DNA of 64,000 bases from Flavobacterium aquatile LMG 4008 = ATCC 11947 (GCF_000757385.1 NZ_JRHH01000003.1:372001-436000), one strand, 5' to 3'. Shown: positions 25,359-34,327, counted from the first letter of the stretch. Program-made: numbers and translations. The notes: generated by a model not told the origin, from the sequence alone.

Positions 25359-27449
25359 ATGAGAAAATCATTTTATATATTGATCGGTTTATCTGTATTT
25401 TATTCTGTAACTGCACAAAAAAAAGTTACAGATTCTATAAAGGTAAATGAGTTGGACGAAGTTGTAATTACTGGGCAATTTGAACCTCAATCTATAAAGA
25501 AATCAGTTTTTAATGTGCGTGTAATTACTGCTAAGGATATCCAAAATTTAGCGGCTAATAATTTATCAGATGTATTAAATCAATACTTAAATATTACGGT
25601 TAGACCAAGTGGCAATGATGGACGTTCTACAGTTTCATTATTCGGACTTGATGCAAGATATTTTAAAATAATGATTGATAATGTTCCTTTAGTGAGCGAA
25701 GCTGGTTTAGGAAATAATACCGATCTGTCTCAAATAAATCTAAATGATGTAGAACAAATAGAAATTGTTGAAGGATCGATGGGTGTAACTCATGGAGCCA
25801 ATGCAGTAAGTGGAATTTTGAATATAATCACCAAAAAATCATCAAAAGATAAATGGAATATTTCTGCAACTGCACAAGAGGAAACAGTAGGAAAAGAGTT
25901 TGAACTTTTTGATAAAGGTCGTCATATTCAATCGTTAAAGGTTTCTAATTCTATAAACAAAAAATGGTTTGCAAGTGTTAGCGCAAATCGAAATGATTTT
26001 CAAGGTTTTTTAGACGGAAAACAAGGAAAAGATTATATTGAAAATGATGGGTTGCGTGGTTATCGTTGGCTTCCAAAAGAGCAACTTAACGGTACTGCTT
26101 TACTTGCTTACAGTAAAAATCAGTTTCGAATTTTCTACAAATTTGAATATTTAGACGAGAATATCGATTTCTATAACAGCACAGTTCAGTCTGGTTTTAA
26201 TACAGAGTTGGGTTCTTACAGATATGCAGATGATAGAAGATTTTTAAACAACAGGTATTTTCATAATTTGAATTCTACTGGTAAAATCTTAAATAAATTG
26301 AACTATAATGTTTCGGTTTCTCATCAAAAGCAAGAACGAATTATAGAAGATTTTAGATATTATTTGTTAACACAAAATGAAGCAAATAGTATTAAAGTTA
26401 AAGACCAATCAATGGAAACATTTTATTCAACAGGAACAATTAGTAATTTTTTCTCTGATAAAACCGTTGCATTGCAGTTAGGATATGAAATTGTAAACAA
26501 TAGAGGGTTTTCATTACCAGTTCATGAAACGTTAGAGAATTACGACTTTTTTGTTTCATCAGAAATCAATCCAGCCGAACGATTTTCTATTCGACCAGGA
26601 ATGCGATTTTCGGCTCAATCAAAATTTAAAGATCAATATGCATCGTCGTTAGGTTTACGCTATTTATTTAAAAATGATTTTGAACTTCGTGGTTCATATG
26701 GAAACTCATTTAGAACACCAACTTTTGAAGAGTTATATTATTTTTTTGTTAATGATAGTCATTTCTATATTGGAAACGAAAACTTAATTCCAGAAACAAG
26801 CACATCGTATGAAATTAGCATAAAAAAAGCAAAATCATTTGATTCAGGATTGCAAATTTCAACAAGTTTTGCAGGAAGTTTTCTTGATATAGATGATAAA
26901 ATTGATATGGCATTAATCAGAATTAATCCAAGTACATTAATTAGAGAATTTCAATATATCAACATTAGTAAATATCAAATGTGGAATTTTTCTACAATGA
27001 ATCAATTCAAAAAAGGAAATTGGAACTTAAATTTTGGCGCAGCATTGGTTGGAATTTCTCAAAAAATAGAAAATCAAATTTTTGCTTCAAACGAAAAATT
27101 TCTGTATTCATTTAATATAAACACCAATATTTCTTATTTACTTCCAAAATGGCAAACTACATTTTCTGCTTACTATAAATATAACGGAAAAACACAACAA
27201 TTTGTGGAAGGAAGTTCAGAATATATTATTTCAACAATTGATGATAGCAATTGGCTTGATGTTTCCACCAGAAAATCATTTTTCAAAAAACAACTTGAAG
27301 CAACCATCGGAGCAAGAAATATTTTGGATATAACCAACATCAATCAAACCAGAGCAAATGATGGCGCAGCACACGGAACATCGTCTAATGTAATGCTTGC
27401 TTATGGTCGTTCTTATTTTTTAAAACTAACGTATAATCTTAATTTTTAA
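25359..27449 (+). CDS. TonB-dependent receptor, probable heme/hemoprotein receptor
   Basis: A 696-residue outer-membrane receptor with signal peptide (SVTAQK). It lacks the regulatory-like N-terminal domain. The TonB box is close to the start (LDEVVITGQF), the plug follows (about residues 45-155, LSDVLNQYLNITVRPSGNDGRSTVSLFG ... GAVSGILNIITKKS), and the barrel shows the FRTPTFEELYY motif of heme and siderophore receptors. It is followed 12 bp later by an HmuY-like lipoprotein gene, which makes heme the most likely substrate. Expression is probably iron-controlled through the palindromes upstream. Confidence 0.88.
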   Translation: MRKSFYILIGLSVFYSVTAQKKVTDSIKVNELDEVVITGQFEPQSIKKSVFNVRVITAKDIQNLAANNLSDVLNQYLNITVRPSGNDGRSTVSLFGLDARYFKIMIDNVPLVSEAGLGNNTDLSQINLNDVEQIEIVEGSMGVTHGANAVSGILNIITKKSSKDKWNISATAQEETVGKEFELFDKGRHIQSLKVSNSINKKWFASVSANRNDFQGFLDGKQGKDYIENDGLRGYRWLPKEQLNGTALLAYSKNQFRIFYKFEYLDENIDFYNSTVQSGFNTELGSYRYADDRRFLNNRYFHNLNSTGKILNKLNYNVSVSHQKQERIIEDFRYYLLTQNEANSIKVKDQSMETFYSTGTISNFFSDKTVALQLGYEIVNNRGFSLPVHETLENYDFFVSSEINPAERFSIRPGMRFSAQSKFKDQYASSLGLRYLFKNDFELRGSYGNSFRTPTFEELYYFFVNDSHFYIGNENLIPETSTSYEISIKKAKSFDSGLQISTSFAGSFLDIDDKIDMALIRINPSTLIREFQYINISKYQMWNFSTMNQFKKGNWNLNFGAALVGISQKIENQIFASNEKFLYSFNINTNISYLLPKWQTTFSAYYKYNGKTQQFVEGSSEYIISTIDDSNWLDVSTRKSFFKKQLEATIGARNILDITNINQTRANDGAAHGTSSNVMLAYGRSYFLKLTYNLNF

Positions 27450-27461
27450 TATATAAATATC

Positions 27462-28547
27462 ATGAAAAAACAATTTTTAACTTTAGCTATTGCATTAGTA
27501 ACACTTGCTTCTTGTTCAAGCGATGATGATGGACCAACAATTGAAGTTCCTTCTGTTGGTGCAATTATTCAACCAACTGTTGGTGGGCCAAATCAGCCAA
27601 ACCAAGTTTATTTAGATTTAAGTTCAGAAGCATCTTCAGCTGTTAATAGAGCATCTTGGGATTTTGGATTTTCTACCGATACCGATTTTAGAGTTGTAAT
27701 CAATGGTTCTTTGAAGATGGCAGTTAAAAAACTTGAAACATCAGATATTACTTTAACTCAAGTATCAGATGATGCTGTTGCTGTTGGCGCAGGAACTAAT
27801 CCTTCAAGCAATGGTTATTGCGATAATCCTACAGGAGTTTTGGCTGGTTCTGGAGCTGGATTCGGAACTGCAATTGCCGAAGTTTCTGTCAATGATGCCG
27901 ATAATAAAGTATATTTAGTAAATCTTGGTTTTGCCGTTTCAACAACAACACCAACTGTTGGTTCTGTTAGTGTTGATGGAGAAGCTCGCGGATGGAAAAA
28001 AGTTAGAATTTTACGAAATGGAAATGGTTATAAAATTCAATATGCCGATTTAGCATCAACAACTTTTCAAGAGGAAACGATTTCTAAAAACGATGACTTC
28101 AACTTTATATTTTTTAGTTTAACATCAGGAACTACTATTGAGGTTGAACCTAAAAAAGACAAATGGGATTTGAATTTTACAACTTTCACCAACTATGTAA
28201 ATTTTGGAACTGAAGTAACTTATGGATATTCTGATTTTATCGTTTCAAATATGAAAGGTGGAACAAAAGTATATCAAGTTTTAGTTGCAGATGGTGGAAG
28301 TTATGAAAATTTCACGTTGAATAATGTTGTTGAAAATAACTTCATCGTTTCAGAAACAGATCAAAGAATTATTGGTTCAAACTGGAGAAATGGTGGTGGA
28401 CCAGGAACTTTGCCAAGTGTTAGAACTGATCGTTTTTATGTAATTAAAGATGTAGTAGGGAACTATTATAAAATTAGATTTCTTGCAATGACAAACGATG
28501 CAGGTGTGAGAGGAAATCCAACAATTGAATATTCAATTTTGAATTAA
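27462..28547 (+). CDS. HmuY-family heme-binding lipoprotein
   Basis: A 361-residue lipoprotein (lipobox LASCSSDDD). Two HmuY-type segments are visible: ASWDFGFSTDTDFRVVINGS at about residues 66-85 and KWDLNFTTFTNYVNFGT at about 231-247. Each has the W-D-x-x-F strand and glycine of the HmuY fold. HmuY proteins bind heme at the cell surface and pass it to the partner TonB receptor, here encoded upstream in the same operon. The length suggests an elongated or duplicated form. Heme ligands cannot be assigned with certainty. Confidence 0.85.
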   Translation: MKKQFLTLAIALVTLASCSSDDDGPTIEVPSVGAIIQPTVGGPNQPNQVYLDLSSEASSAVNRASWDFGFSTDTDFRVVINGSLKMAVKKLETSDITLTQVSDDAVAVGAGTNPSSNGYCDNPTGVLAGSGAGFGTAIAEVSVNDADNKVYLVNLGFAVSTTTPTVGSVSVDGEARGWKKVRILRNGNGYKIQYADLASTTFQEETISKNDDFNFIFFSLTSGTTIEVEPKKDKWDLNFTTFTNYVNFGTEVTYGYSDFIVSNMKGGTKVYQVLVADGGSYENFTLNNVVENNFIVSETDQRIIGSNWRNGGGPGTLPSVRTDRFYVIKDVVGNYYKIRFLAMTNDAGVRGNPTIEYSILN

Positions 28548-28576
28548 TAGCGAGTTAATTAATTACAAATTATCAC

Positions 28577-28617
28577 AAAAAAAGGTCCAAATGGTATTTC
28601 ATTTGGACCTTTTTAAA
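28577..28617. terminator. Bidirectional terminator after HmuY-family gene
   Basis: A perfect 13-bp stem (AAAGGTCCAAATG / CATTTGGACCTTT) flanked by an A run and a T run, serving the convergent genes at 28547 and 28631. Confidence 0.92.
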
Positions 28618-28630
28618 TTTAAAACGTTAT

Positions 28631-29410
28631 TTATTTTACTGATTTAATTCTGTCGTCATCATCGCTATCGTCATCGTCGTCATTTCCGTCATCATCATTA
28701 TCATCATACAAATCGGTTGCATCTTTAATTTTATCTTTAATTAAGTTAGCTAATCCGTTGTTTCCATCGGTATCAATTGGGCTAATTTCAATAAGACCAT
28801 CATTATTTCCATCAGTCGCCGAAGTTAAATCGACAGAAGCTAAAATTACATCCAAATTAAAATCAAAAACTATTGTAGCACTATTGTTTGTAATAGTTAG
28901 ATTTTGATTAGCATCATCGTAGTCAATTTCGAATTCTTCACTAATGTCATGCCAAAAAACAAAAGGGATATCATTAATTGTACCTTTTATTTGAACCGAT
29001 TTGTTAAATAAAGGACTGGCTGCATTGACACTTTTTTGCATGTTAAATTCTACTTCTTCATAAACTCCGTTTGGAATATCAAGAGTTGTAATTGTAGTAA
29101 CTCCATTCAATAAATCCAATTCAAATGGACCACTAAGTTTAAATTCATCGTCATCGCCATAAAAACCATCGCCGTAGTTTTCATCGTCATCATCATAAAA
29201 ATCGTCATCCAATTCAAATTCAATGTTTTTCAAATTGATTTTGAATTCTGTAATACTAACAGCGTTTGTTGTTTTAGCTGAAGTTCCAGAATAAGTAGCT
29301 TTTGCTTGAATTTTTAAATTATCAGATGACCGATTGTCATCGGTACTGCAAGAAGTTGTACTGGCCAAAATCACGGCAACAAGACCAAGTAATGTTTTTC
29401 TGTTTTTCAT
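28631..29410 (-). CDS. Acidic DUF4382-like lipoprotein with Asp-rich tail
   Basis: A 259-residue lipoprotein (lipobox TTSCSTDDN). The body (ITEFKINLKNIEFEL ... FELDLLNGVTTITTLDIPNGVYEEVEFNM) follows the DUF4382 pattern. It holds a long Asp/Tyr-rich insert (DDDFYDDDDENYGDGFYG) and a C-terminal tail of almost pure Asp/Asn. Such density of carboxylates suggests calcium or other divalent metal binding. A GTAGGGT-type promoter lies 29 nt upstream, tying it to the ECF sigma gene 7 kb away. Confidence 0.75.
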   Translation of the reverse strand: MKNRKTLLGLVAVILASTTSCSTDDNRSSDNLKIQAKATYSGTSAKTTNAVSITEFKINLKNIEFELDDDFYDDDDENYGDGFYGDDDEFKLSGPFELDLLNGVTTITTLDIPNGVYEEVEFNMQKSVNAASPLFNKSVQIKGTINDIPFVFWHDISEEFEIDYDDANQNLTITNNSATIVFDFNLDVILASVDLTSATDGNNDGLIEISPIDTDGNNGLANLIKDKIKDATDLYDDNDDDGNDDDDDSDDDDRIKSVK

Positions 29411-29438
29411 AATAGTATTTTTTTTATGTTTATGAGAC

Positions 29439-29467
29439 TAAAACATTTCATATTGAAATTACCCTAC
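29439..29467 (-). promoter_or_regulatory. Candidate ECF-sigma promoter (GTAGGGT-N15-TGTTTTA)
   Basis: GTAGGGT (29461-29467) and TGTTTTA (29439-29445) on the minus strand, 15 nt apart, 29 nt before the ATG at 29410. It is the fourth copy of the motif and the only one outside the sigma locus proper. Confidence 0.72.
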
Positions 29468-29522
29468 CAAATAGTTTTAAAAATTTGCATAAATCATTTT
29501 TTGATGCTCAAAACCTTTACCT

Positions 29523-29530
29523 TATATTTG
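29523..29530 (+). promoter_or_regulatory. -7 promoter element of ffh
   Basis: TATATTTG matches TAnnTTTG, 22 nt before the ffh ATG. Confidence 0.72.
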
Positions 29531-29552
29531 CAACTTAATAAAACAGAAAACT

Positions 29553-30890
29553 ATGTTCAATAATTTAAGCGATAAATTAGATAAAGCATTTCATATCCTA
29601 AAAGGACACGGAAAAATAACCGAAGTAAACGTTGCCGAAACTCTTAAAGAAGTTCGTCGTGCCTTACTTGATGCCGATGTTAACTTTAAAATTGCCAAAG
29701 ATTTTACTACAACTGTAAAAGAAAAAGCAATTGGACAAAACGTTTTAACTACACTTGAGCCAGGTCAATTACTTGTAAAAATTGTTAAGGACGAACTAGT
29801 AGAATTAATGGGTGGCGATGCTGCAGGAATCAACCTTTCTGGAACGCCAACTGTAATATTAATGTCGGGTTTACAAGGTTCGGGTAAAACTACGTTTTCT
29901 GGTAAATTGGCTAATTATTTAAAAACTAAAAAGAATAAAAAACCACTTTTGGTAGCTTGTGATATTTATCGTCCTGCGGCAATCAATCAGCTGCATGTTG
30001 TTGGAGATCAAATAGGAGTTGAGGTTTATTCTGAACCAGAAAACAAAAACCCAGTTTCAATTTCTCAAAATGCAATTGCTTATGCTAAAGCCAATGGGTT
30101 TAACGTAGTAATTGTCGATACTGCTGGTCGTTTAGCAGTTGATGAAGAAATGATGAACGAAATTGCCAATGTTCACAAAGCAATTCAACCACACGAAACC
30201 TTATTTGTTGTAGATTCTATGACAGGTCAAGATGCTGTAAATACTGCAAAAGCATTCAACGATAGATTAAATTTTGATGGAGTTATCCTAACAAAATTAG
30301 ATGGTGATACTCGTGGTGGAGCTGCAATTTCTATCAAATCGGTAGTAAACAAACCAATAAAATTCATCGGAACCGGTGAAAAAATGGATGCTATTGATGT
30401 GTTTTATCCGTCGCGTATGGCCGATAGAATTCTTGGTATGGGTGACGTTGTGTCGCTTGTAGAAAGAGCTCAAGAGCAATACGATGAAGAAGAAGCAAGA
30501 AAATTACAGAAGAAAATTGCTAAAAACGAATTCGGTTTTGATGATTTCTTAGTGCAAATCCAACAAATTAAAAAAATGGGTAGCATGAAAGATTTAGTTG
30601 GAATGATTCCTGGCGCAGGAAAAGTAATGAAAGATGTAGAAATTGAAGACGATGCTTTTAAACATATTGAGGCGATCATCCATTCAATGACGCCAGTTGA
30701 AAGAACAAAGCCAGCAATTTTAGATATGAAAAGAAAAACTAGAATTGCAAAAGGTTCTGGAACCAAAATAGAGCAAGTAAATCAGCTTTTAAAGCAGTTC
30801 GATCAAATGAGTAAAATGATGAAAATGATGCAAGGTCCAGGTGGAAAAAACATGATGCGCATGATGGGCAACATGAAAGGCATGAAATAA
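29553..30890 (+). CDS. ffh: Signal recognition particle protein Ffh
   Basis: A 445-residue SRP54 GTPase. The N domain spans about residues 1-90 (LREVRRALLDADVNF equivalent visible). The G domain has GLQGSGKTT (about 106-114), VDTAGRL (about 188-194) and TKLDGDTRGGA. The M domain is at about 300-445 and ends in a Met-rich run (MSKMMKMMQGPGGKNMMRMM) that binds signal sequences and 4.5S RNA. It targets inner-membrane and exported proteins to FtsY and the translocon. It has its own promoter and terminator. Confidence 0.98.
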   Translation: MFNNLSDKLDKAFHILKGHGKITEVNVAETLKEVRRALLDADVNFKIAKDFTTTVKEKAIGQNVLTTLEPGQLLVKIVKDELVELMGGDAAGINLSGTPTVILMSGLQGSGKTTFSGKLANYLKTKKNKKPLLVACDIYRPAAINQLHVVGDQIGVEVYSEPENKNPVSISQNAIAYAKANGFNVVIVDTAGRLAVDEEMMNEIANVHKAIQPHETLFVVDSMTGQDAVNTAKAFNDRLNFDGVILTKLDGDTRGGAAISIKSVVNKPIKFIGTGEKMDAIDVFYPSRMADRILGMGDVVSLVERAQEQYDEEEARKLQKKIAKNEFGFDDFLVQIQQIKKMGSMKDLVGMIPGAGKVMKDVEIEDDAFKHIEAIIHSMTPVERTKPAILDMKRKTRIAKGSGTKIEQVNQLLKQFDQMSKMMKMMQGPGGKNMMRMMGNMKGMK

Positions 30891-30896
30891 AAAATT

Positions 30897-30922
30897 AGAC
30901 GCGATGTACCGCGTCTTTTTTT
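30897..30922 (+). terminator. Terminator after ffh
   Basis: GACGCG / CGCGTC stem, 6-nt loop, then seven Ts. Confidence 0.88.
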
Positions 30923-31026
30923 ATTAAATAAATTATCATATTATCAATTTATTGCGACTTTTTTATTGAATTCATTTTATTGGATTTACAATTTTAAATA
31001 TCACACAACATAAATAACTACACAAA

Positions 31027-31911
31027 ATGCAAATTCTAGACGGAAAAAAAGTATCGGAAGATATTAAAAATGAAATAGCAGCCGAAGTCCAAAAGATGAA
31101 AGACAACGGTGAAAAAGTGCCACATCTTGCAGCAATTATTGTTGGAAACGATGGTGCAAGTTTAACCTATGTAGGAAGTAAAGTAAAAGCATGTGAACGT
31201 GTTGGTTTTGAATCAACTTTAGTGAAAATGCCAAGCACAACATCTGAAACGGAATTGCTTAAAAAAATTAAGGAACTCAATCAAAATGATGATATTGATG
31301 GTTTTATAGTGCAATTGCCTTTACCAAAACAAATTGATACTCAAAACATCATTATGTCAATCGATCCAAGCAAAGATGTTGACGGATTTCACCCAGAAAA
31401 TTTCGGAAAAATGGCTTTGGATATGAGTACTTTTATTCCAGCGACACCTTTTGGAATTCTAGAATTATTAGAACGTTACAATGTTACAACCGAAGGAAAA
31501 CACACCGTTGTAATTGGTAGAAGTCATATTGTTGGTCGTCCAATGAGTATTTTAATGGGAAGAAAAGGTTTTCCAGGAAATTCAACTGTTACTTTAACGC
31601 ACAGCCATACTAAAAACATCAACCAAATCACTTCTCAAGCCGATATTATAATTACTGCTCTTGGGGTTCCTAATTATTTAAAAGCCGAAATGATAAAAGA
31701 CGATGCTGTAATTATCGACGTTGGTATTACACGTGTTGTTGATGAAACTTCAGAAAAAGGATACCGAATTACAGGTGATGTAGATTTTGAAATGGTTTCT
31801 AAAAAAGCTTCTTTCATCACGCCAGTTCCAGGTGGAGTTGGACCAATGACAATCGCCATGTTGCTTAAAAACACACTTTTAGCAAGAGAACAAAAAAGAT
31901 TAAAAAAATAA
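31027..31911 (+). CDS. folD: Bifunctional methylenetetrahydrofolate dehydrogenase / cyclohydrolase
   Basis: A 294-residue cytoplasmic enzyme that interconverts methylene-, methenyl- and formyl-tetrahydrofolate with NADP. Visible family features are the catalytic lysine region YVGSKVKACERVGF, the substrate motif DGFIVQLPLP, the NADP loop VIGRSHIVGRPMS, and the C-terminal PVPGGVGPMTIAMLL. Its length is normal for FolD. The GNAT gene begins 1 bp after its stop codon, so the two are co-transcribed. Confidence 0.97.
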   Translation: MQILDGKKVSEDIKNEIAAEVQKMKDNGEKVPHLAAIIVGNDGASLTYVGSKVKACERVGFESTLVKMPSTTSETELLKKIKELNQNDDIDGFIVQLPLPKQIDTQNIIMSIDPSKDVDGFHPENFGKMALDMSTFIPATPFGILELLERYNVTTEGKHTVVIGRSHIVGRPMSILMGRKGFPGNSTVTLTHSHTKNINQITSQADIIITALGVPNYLKAEMIKDDAVIIDVGITRVVDETSEKGYRITGDVDFEMVSKKASFITPVPGGVGPMTIAMLLKNTLLAREQKRLKK

Positions 31912-31912
31912 A

Positions 31913-32410
31913 ATGACAATTTCAATTGCACAAAAAAGCCAACTCTCTATTATTAAGGAGTTGGCTTATACAATTTGGCCTGTTGCTTATGGAGAAATTC
32001 TTTCCAAAGAGCAGTTGGATTATATGTTGGATTTAATTTATAATATCGAGTCGCTTGAAAAACAAGTCGATAAAAATCACGTTTTCCTTTTGGTGGAAGA
32101 TGATAATCAATTCATCGGATTTGCTTCATATGAATTAAATTTCGAAAATTCGAATAAAACTAAGATTCAAAAGTTATATGTTTTACCAGAAATTCAAGGT
32201 AAAGGAATTGGAAAACAGTTGATAAATTATATCAAACAAATTGCAATTGACAATAAAAATTTAGGACTCATTTTAAATGTAAATCGATTCAATAAAGCCA
32301 AAGAATTCTACCTAAAATATGGTTTCGAAATCACGAAGGAAATCAAAATCGACATAGGAAATGATTATATAATGGACGATTATGTGATGGAATTTAATTT
32401 TTTTAAATAA
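31913..32410 (+). CDS. GNAT-family N-acetyltransferase
   Basis: A 165-residue cytoplasmic enzyme. The acetyl-CoA loop is VLPEIQGKGIGKQLINYI (Q/R-x-x-G-x-G/A motif), preceded by FIGFASYELN and KIQKLYVLP strands and followed by LNVNRFNKAKEFYLKYGF. The substrate is unknown. It lies 1 bp downstream of folD. Its stop codon abuts the stop of the convergent YceI gene with no bases between and no terminator, so transcripts must read into each other. Confidence 0.9.
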   Translation: MTISIAQKSQLSIIKELAYTIWPVAYGEILSKEQLDYMLDLIYNIESLEKQVDKNHVFLLVEDDNQFIGFASYELNFENSNKTKIQKLYVLPEIQGKGIGKQLINYIKQIAIDNKNLGLILNVNRFNKAKEFYLKYGFEITKEIKIDIGNDYIMDDYVMEFNFFK

Positions 32411-32950
32411 TTATTTTAAAGTTCCTTCTAATTTTACATTTACCTTTTTAGAAACTTTTTTGCTCACCACACTCGGAATTGTAATATCAAAATCATCTGT
32501 ATTTACAGTGAAATTGGATACTATAGAAACACCATTAGACGTTTTCTTGATAGAAGCTGTTATAGTAATATCTTTAGATTTTCCGTGAAGTTCTAACTTT
32601 CCTTTTACAGTATAACTTTTAGCATCTGAAGTCAATTTGGAATAATCGAAATTTTCAATCTTTCCTTTAAAAGTCGATTTTGGATATTTATCACTTTCAA
32701 TGTAGTTTTCATTAAAGTGTTCTTCCATTAAAGCTACTTTAAATTTGAATCCTTTTACCAAAGCAAGCGAAGCAATTTCGCCAGTTTTTGTATTAATGAT
32801 AATTGTTACACCATCATTTTTAGCTTTTATTTCTTCAAATGCCGGAACTGAAGCTTCAAATGCTATCGAACCGTTTTTAGTAACTATCTTATCTTGTGCA
32901 ACTATAATCGAACTAGTAAGTAAGAAAACTGCAATTAGTATATTTTTCAT
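32411..32950 (-). CDS. YceI-family exported protein (copy B)
   Basis: A 179-residue protein with signal peptide (SIIVAQD) and a YceI barrel. LVKGFKFKVALMEEHFNENY and YPKSTFKGKIENFD match the copy at 13148 nearly residue for residue in the core, so they are paralogues. It lies 34 bp downstream of the small CxxCH gene, in the same order as in copy A. A lipid or quinone ligand is inferred from the family only. Confidence 0.88.
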   Translation of the reverse strand: MKNILIAVFLLTSSIIVAQDKIVTKNGSIAFEASVPAFEEIKAKNDGVTIIINTKTGEIASLALVKGFKFKVALMEEHFNENYIESDKYPKSTFKGKIENFDYSKLTSDAKSYTVKGKLELHGKSKDITITASIKKTSNGVSIVSNFTVNTDDFDITIPSVVSKKVSKKVNVKLEGTLK

Positions 32951-32984
32951 GATATTTTATTTAAATTTTAAAAGTGTATTGCAA

Positions 32985-33347
32985 TTATTCAGCCAAACCT
33001 TCGCTGTTCCACTGACTTATTAAATTAATTGAAGCTTGCGGTAATCTTGGTCCGCCCAATGGCATAGCACCGCTTGCTCCTTCATTTCTGGAAATTCGAT
33101 CAATTAGTCCTCTGTTTAAAACCGCATCTCTAACATTTTCGTATGTTGTGAGAGACATTGGAGCACCATTCGTTGGTGTAGTTCCATGACATTGAATACA
33201 ATTGTTGTCAATAATGTTTTTTACAGCAGATGTGTAAGTAATTTCATCAATTGGTTGTGAGTCAATTAAATCATCGGTACTGCTGTCGGTACAGCTTGTA
33301 AAAGATAGTACAAGTAATGCTAAAAAAGGTAAGATTCTGGTTTTCAT
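32985..33347 (-). CDS. Small CxxCH lipoprotein, cytochrome c-like (copy B)
   Basis: A 120-residue lipoprotein (LSFTSCTDS). It has one heme c site, CIQCH, after VKNIIDNN, then MSLTTYENVRDAV and AMPLGGPRLPQASINLISQW, which align with the corresponding parts of copy A at 13710. A methionine in AMPLGG could be the distal ligand. It is divergent from the OB-fold gene, with a 72-bp gap. Electron-carrier function is inferred from the heme motif. Confidence 0.8.
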   Translation of the reverse strand: MKTRILPFLALLVLSFTSCTDSSTDDLIDSQPIDEITYTSAVKNIIDNNCIQCHGTTPTNGAPMSLTTYENVRDAVLNRGLIDRISRNEGASGAMPLGGPRLPQASINLISQWNSEGLAE

Positions 33348-33419
33348 CGATTTTTATTTAAATATGATTTAAATCATTTGTTAAAATTAAAAAAAAATTA
33401 TTAGTTTTGGTTAATTATT

Positions 33420-33806
33420 ATGAAAATGAAAAAAAAGTTATTAATTGTTTTAGTTGTTGTTGCTCTTTTTGGTTTTGCTGGTTATAAATATGTATACAAA
33501 GACCATCGTGATGTGAGCAGTGAAGAGGCTTCTTTTAAAATTACTTTAGCTGAATTAAAAGCAGATTTTGAAAAGAACGATATTATTGCAAACACTAAAT
33601 ACCTAGACAAAGCTATAGCTATTTACGGAGAAGTAACTAGTTTAGATTTAGCAACCAACGAAATTATTGTCGATTCTAATTTATCGGCAACAATAAAAGG
33701 TAAGGTAAATGTAAAAAAAGGAGATAAAGTAACAGTGAAAGGAAGATTTATTGGTTACGATGATTTGCTTGAAGAATATAAAATGGATGGTTGCGTAATT
33801 GAATAA
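33420..33806 (+). CDS. Membrane-anchored OB-fold (tRNA_anti-like) protein (copy B)
   Basis: A 128-residue protein with one N-terminal membrane helix and the same layout as 14972-15364: RDVSSEE after the helix, NTKYLDKAIAIYGEVTSL, then KVTVKGRFIGYDDLLEEYKMDGC. The start may be the ATG at 33420 or the in-frame ATG at 33426. Its stop overlaps the start of the ankyrin gene by one base (TAATG), so translation is coupled. Ligand unknown. Confidence 0.8.
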   Translation: MKMKKKLLIVLVVVALFGFAGYKYVYKDHRDVSSEEASFKITLAELKADFEKNDIIANTKYLDKAIAIYGEVTSLDLATNEIIVDSNLSATIKGKVNVKKGDKVTVKGRFIGYDDLLEEYKMDGCVIE

Positions 33807-34321
33807 TGATGAAAAAACTTTTAGTAATTTTCTTATTGAATTCTTTTTTAAGCTTTGCTCAAGATAAAGACATTTTTACAATTGCAAGATCAGGAACTGT
33901 CGCAGAAGCCGAACTGTTTTTGAAAAATAATAACGAAGCAATTAACAAAGTAAACGAATACGGATTTTCACCATTAATTTTAGCTTGTTATAAAGGAAAA
34001 TATGAGTTAGCTGAATTTTTTATAAATAACAAAGCTAATTTAGATTACGTTTCAGAAGAAGGAACAGCATTAATGGCAGCTACGGTAAAAGGTGATGTAA
34101 AATTAGCAGAATTATTATTAAGTAAAGGTGCAAATCCTAACTTAACCAATTTTGAAGGAATAACGGCATTAATGTATGCCTCGCAATTTAAAAACGAAGC
34201 GATTGTCAAATTACTATTACAATACAAAGCCGACAAAACGCTATTAGATAAACAAGGAAGAACGGCATTTGAGTTTGCTGTTTTTTCTAAAAACGAAAAT
34301 ATAATTAACCAATTAAAATAA
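33806..34321 (+). CDS. Exported ankyrin-repeat protein
   Basis: A 171-residue protein with signal peptide (SFLSFAQD). Three to four ankyrin repeats follow (NEYGFSPLILACYKGKYELAEFFINNKANLD, GTALMAATVKGDVKLAELLLSKGANPN and GITALMYASQFKNEAIVKLLLQYKAD in outline). A periplasmic ankyrin protein is best explained as a scaffold for other envelope proteins; small periplasmic ankyrin proteins elsewhere accompany catalase or redox enzymes. It overlaps the OB-fold gene and lies 6 bp before the DOMON gene. Copy A of the gene set has no ankyrin gene. Confidence 0.9.
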   Translation: MMKKLLVIFLLNSFLSFAQDKDIFTIARSGTVAEAELFLKNNNEAINKVNEYGFSPLILACYKGKYELAEFFINNKANLDYVSEEGTALMAATVKGDVKLAELLLSKGANPNLTNFEGITALMYASQFKNEAIVKLLLQYKADKTLLDKQGRTAFEFAVFSKNENIINQLK

Positions 34322-34327
34322 AACGCT

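Noticed and set aside
32411-32420. Possible frameshift at the abutting stops of the GNAT and YceI genes
   Set aside because: Both proteins are full length with normal C-termini; the genes simply converge with no gap.
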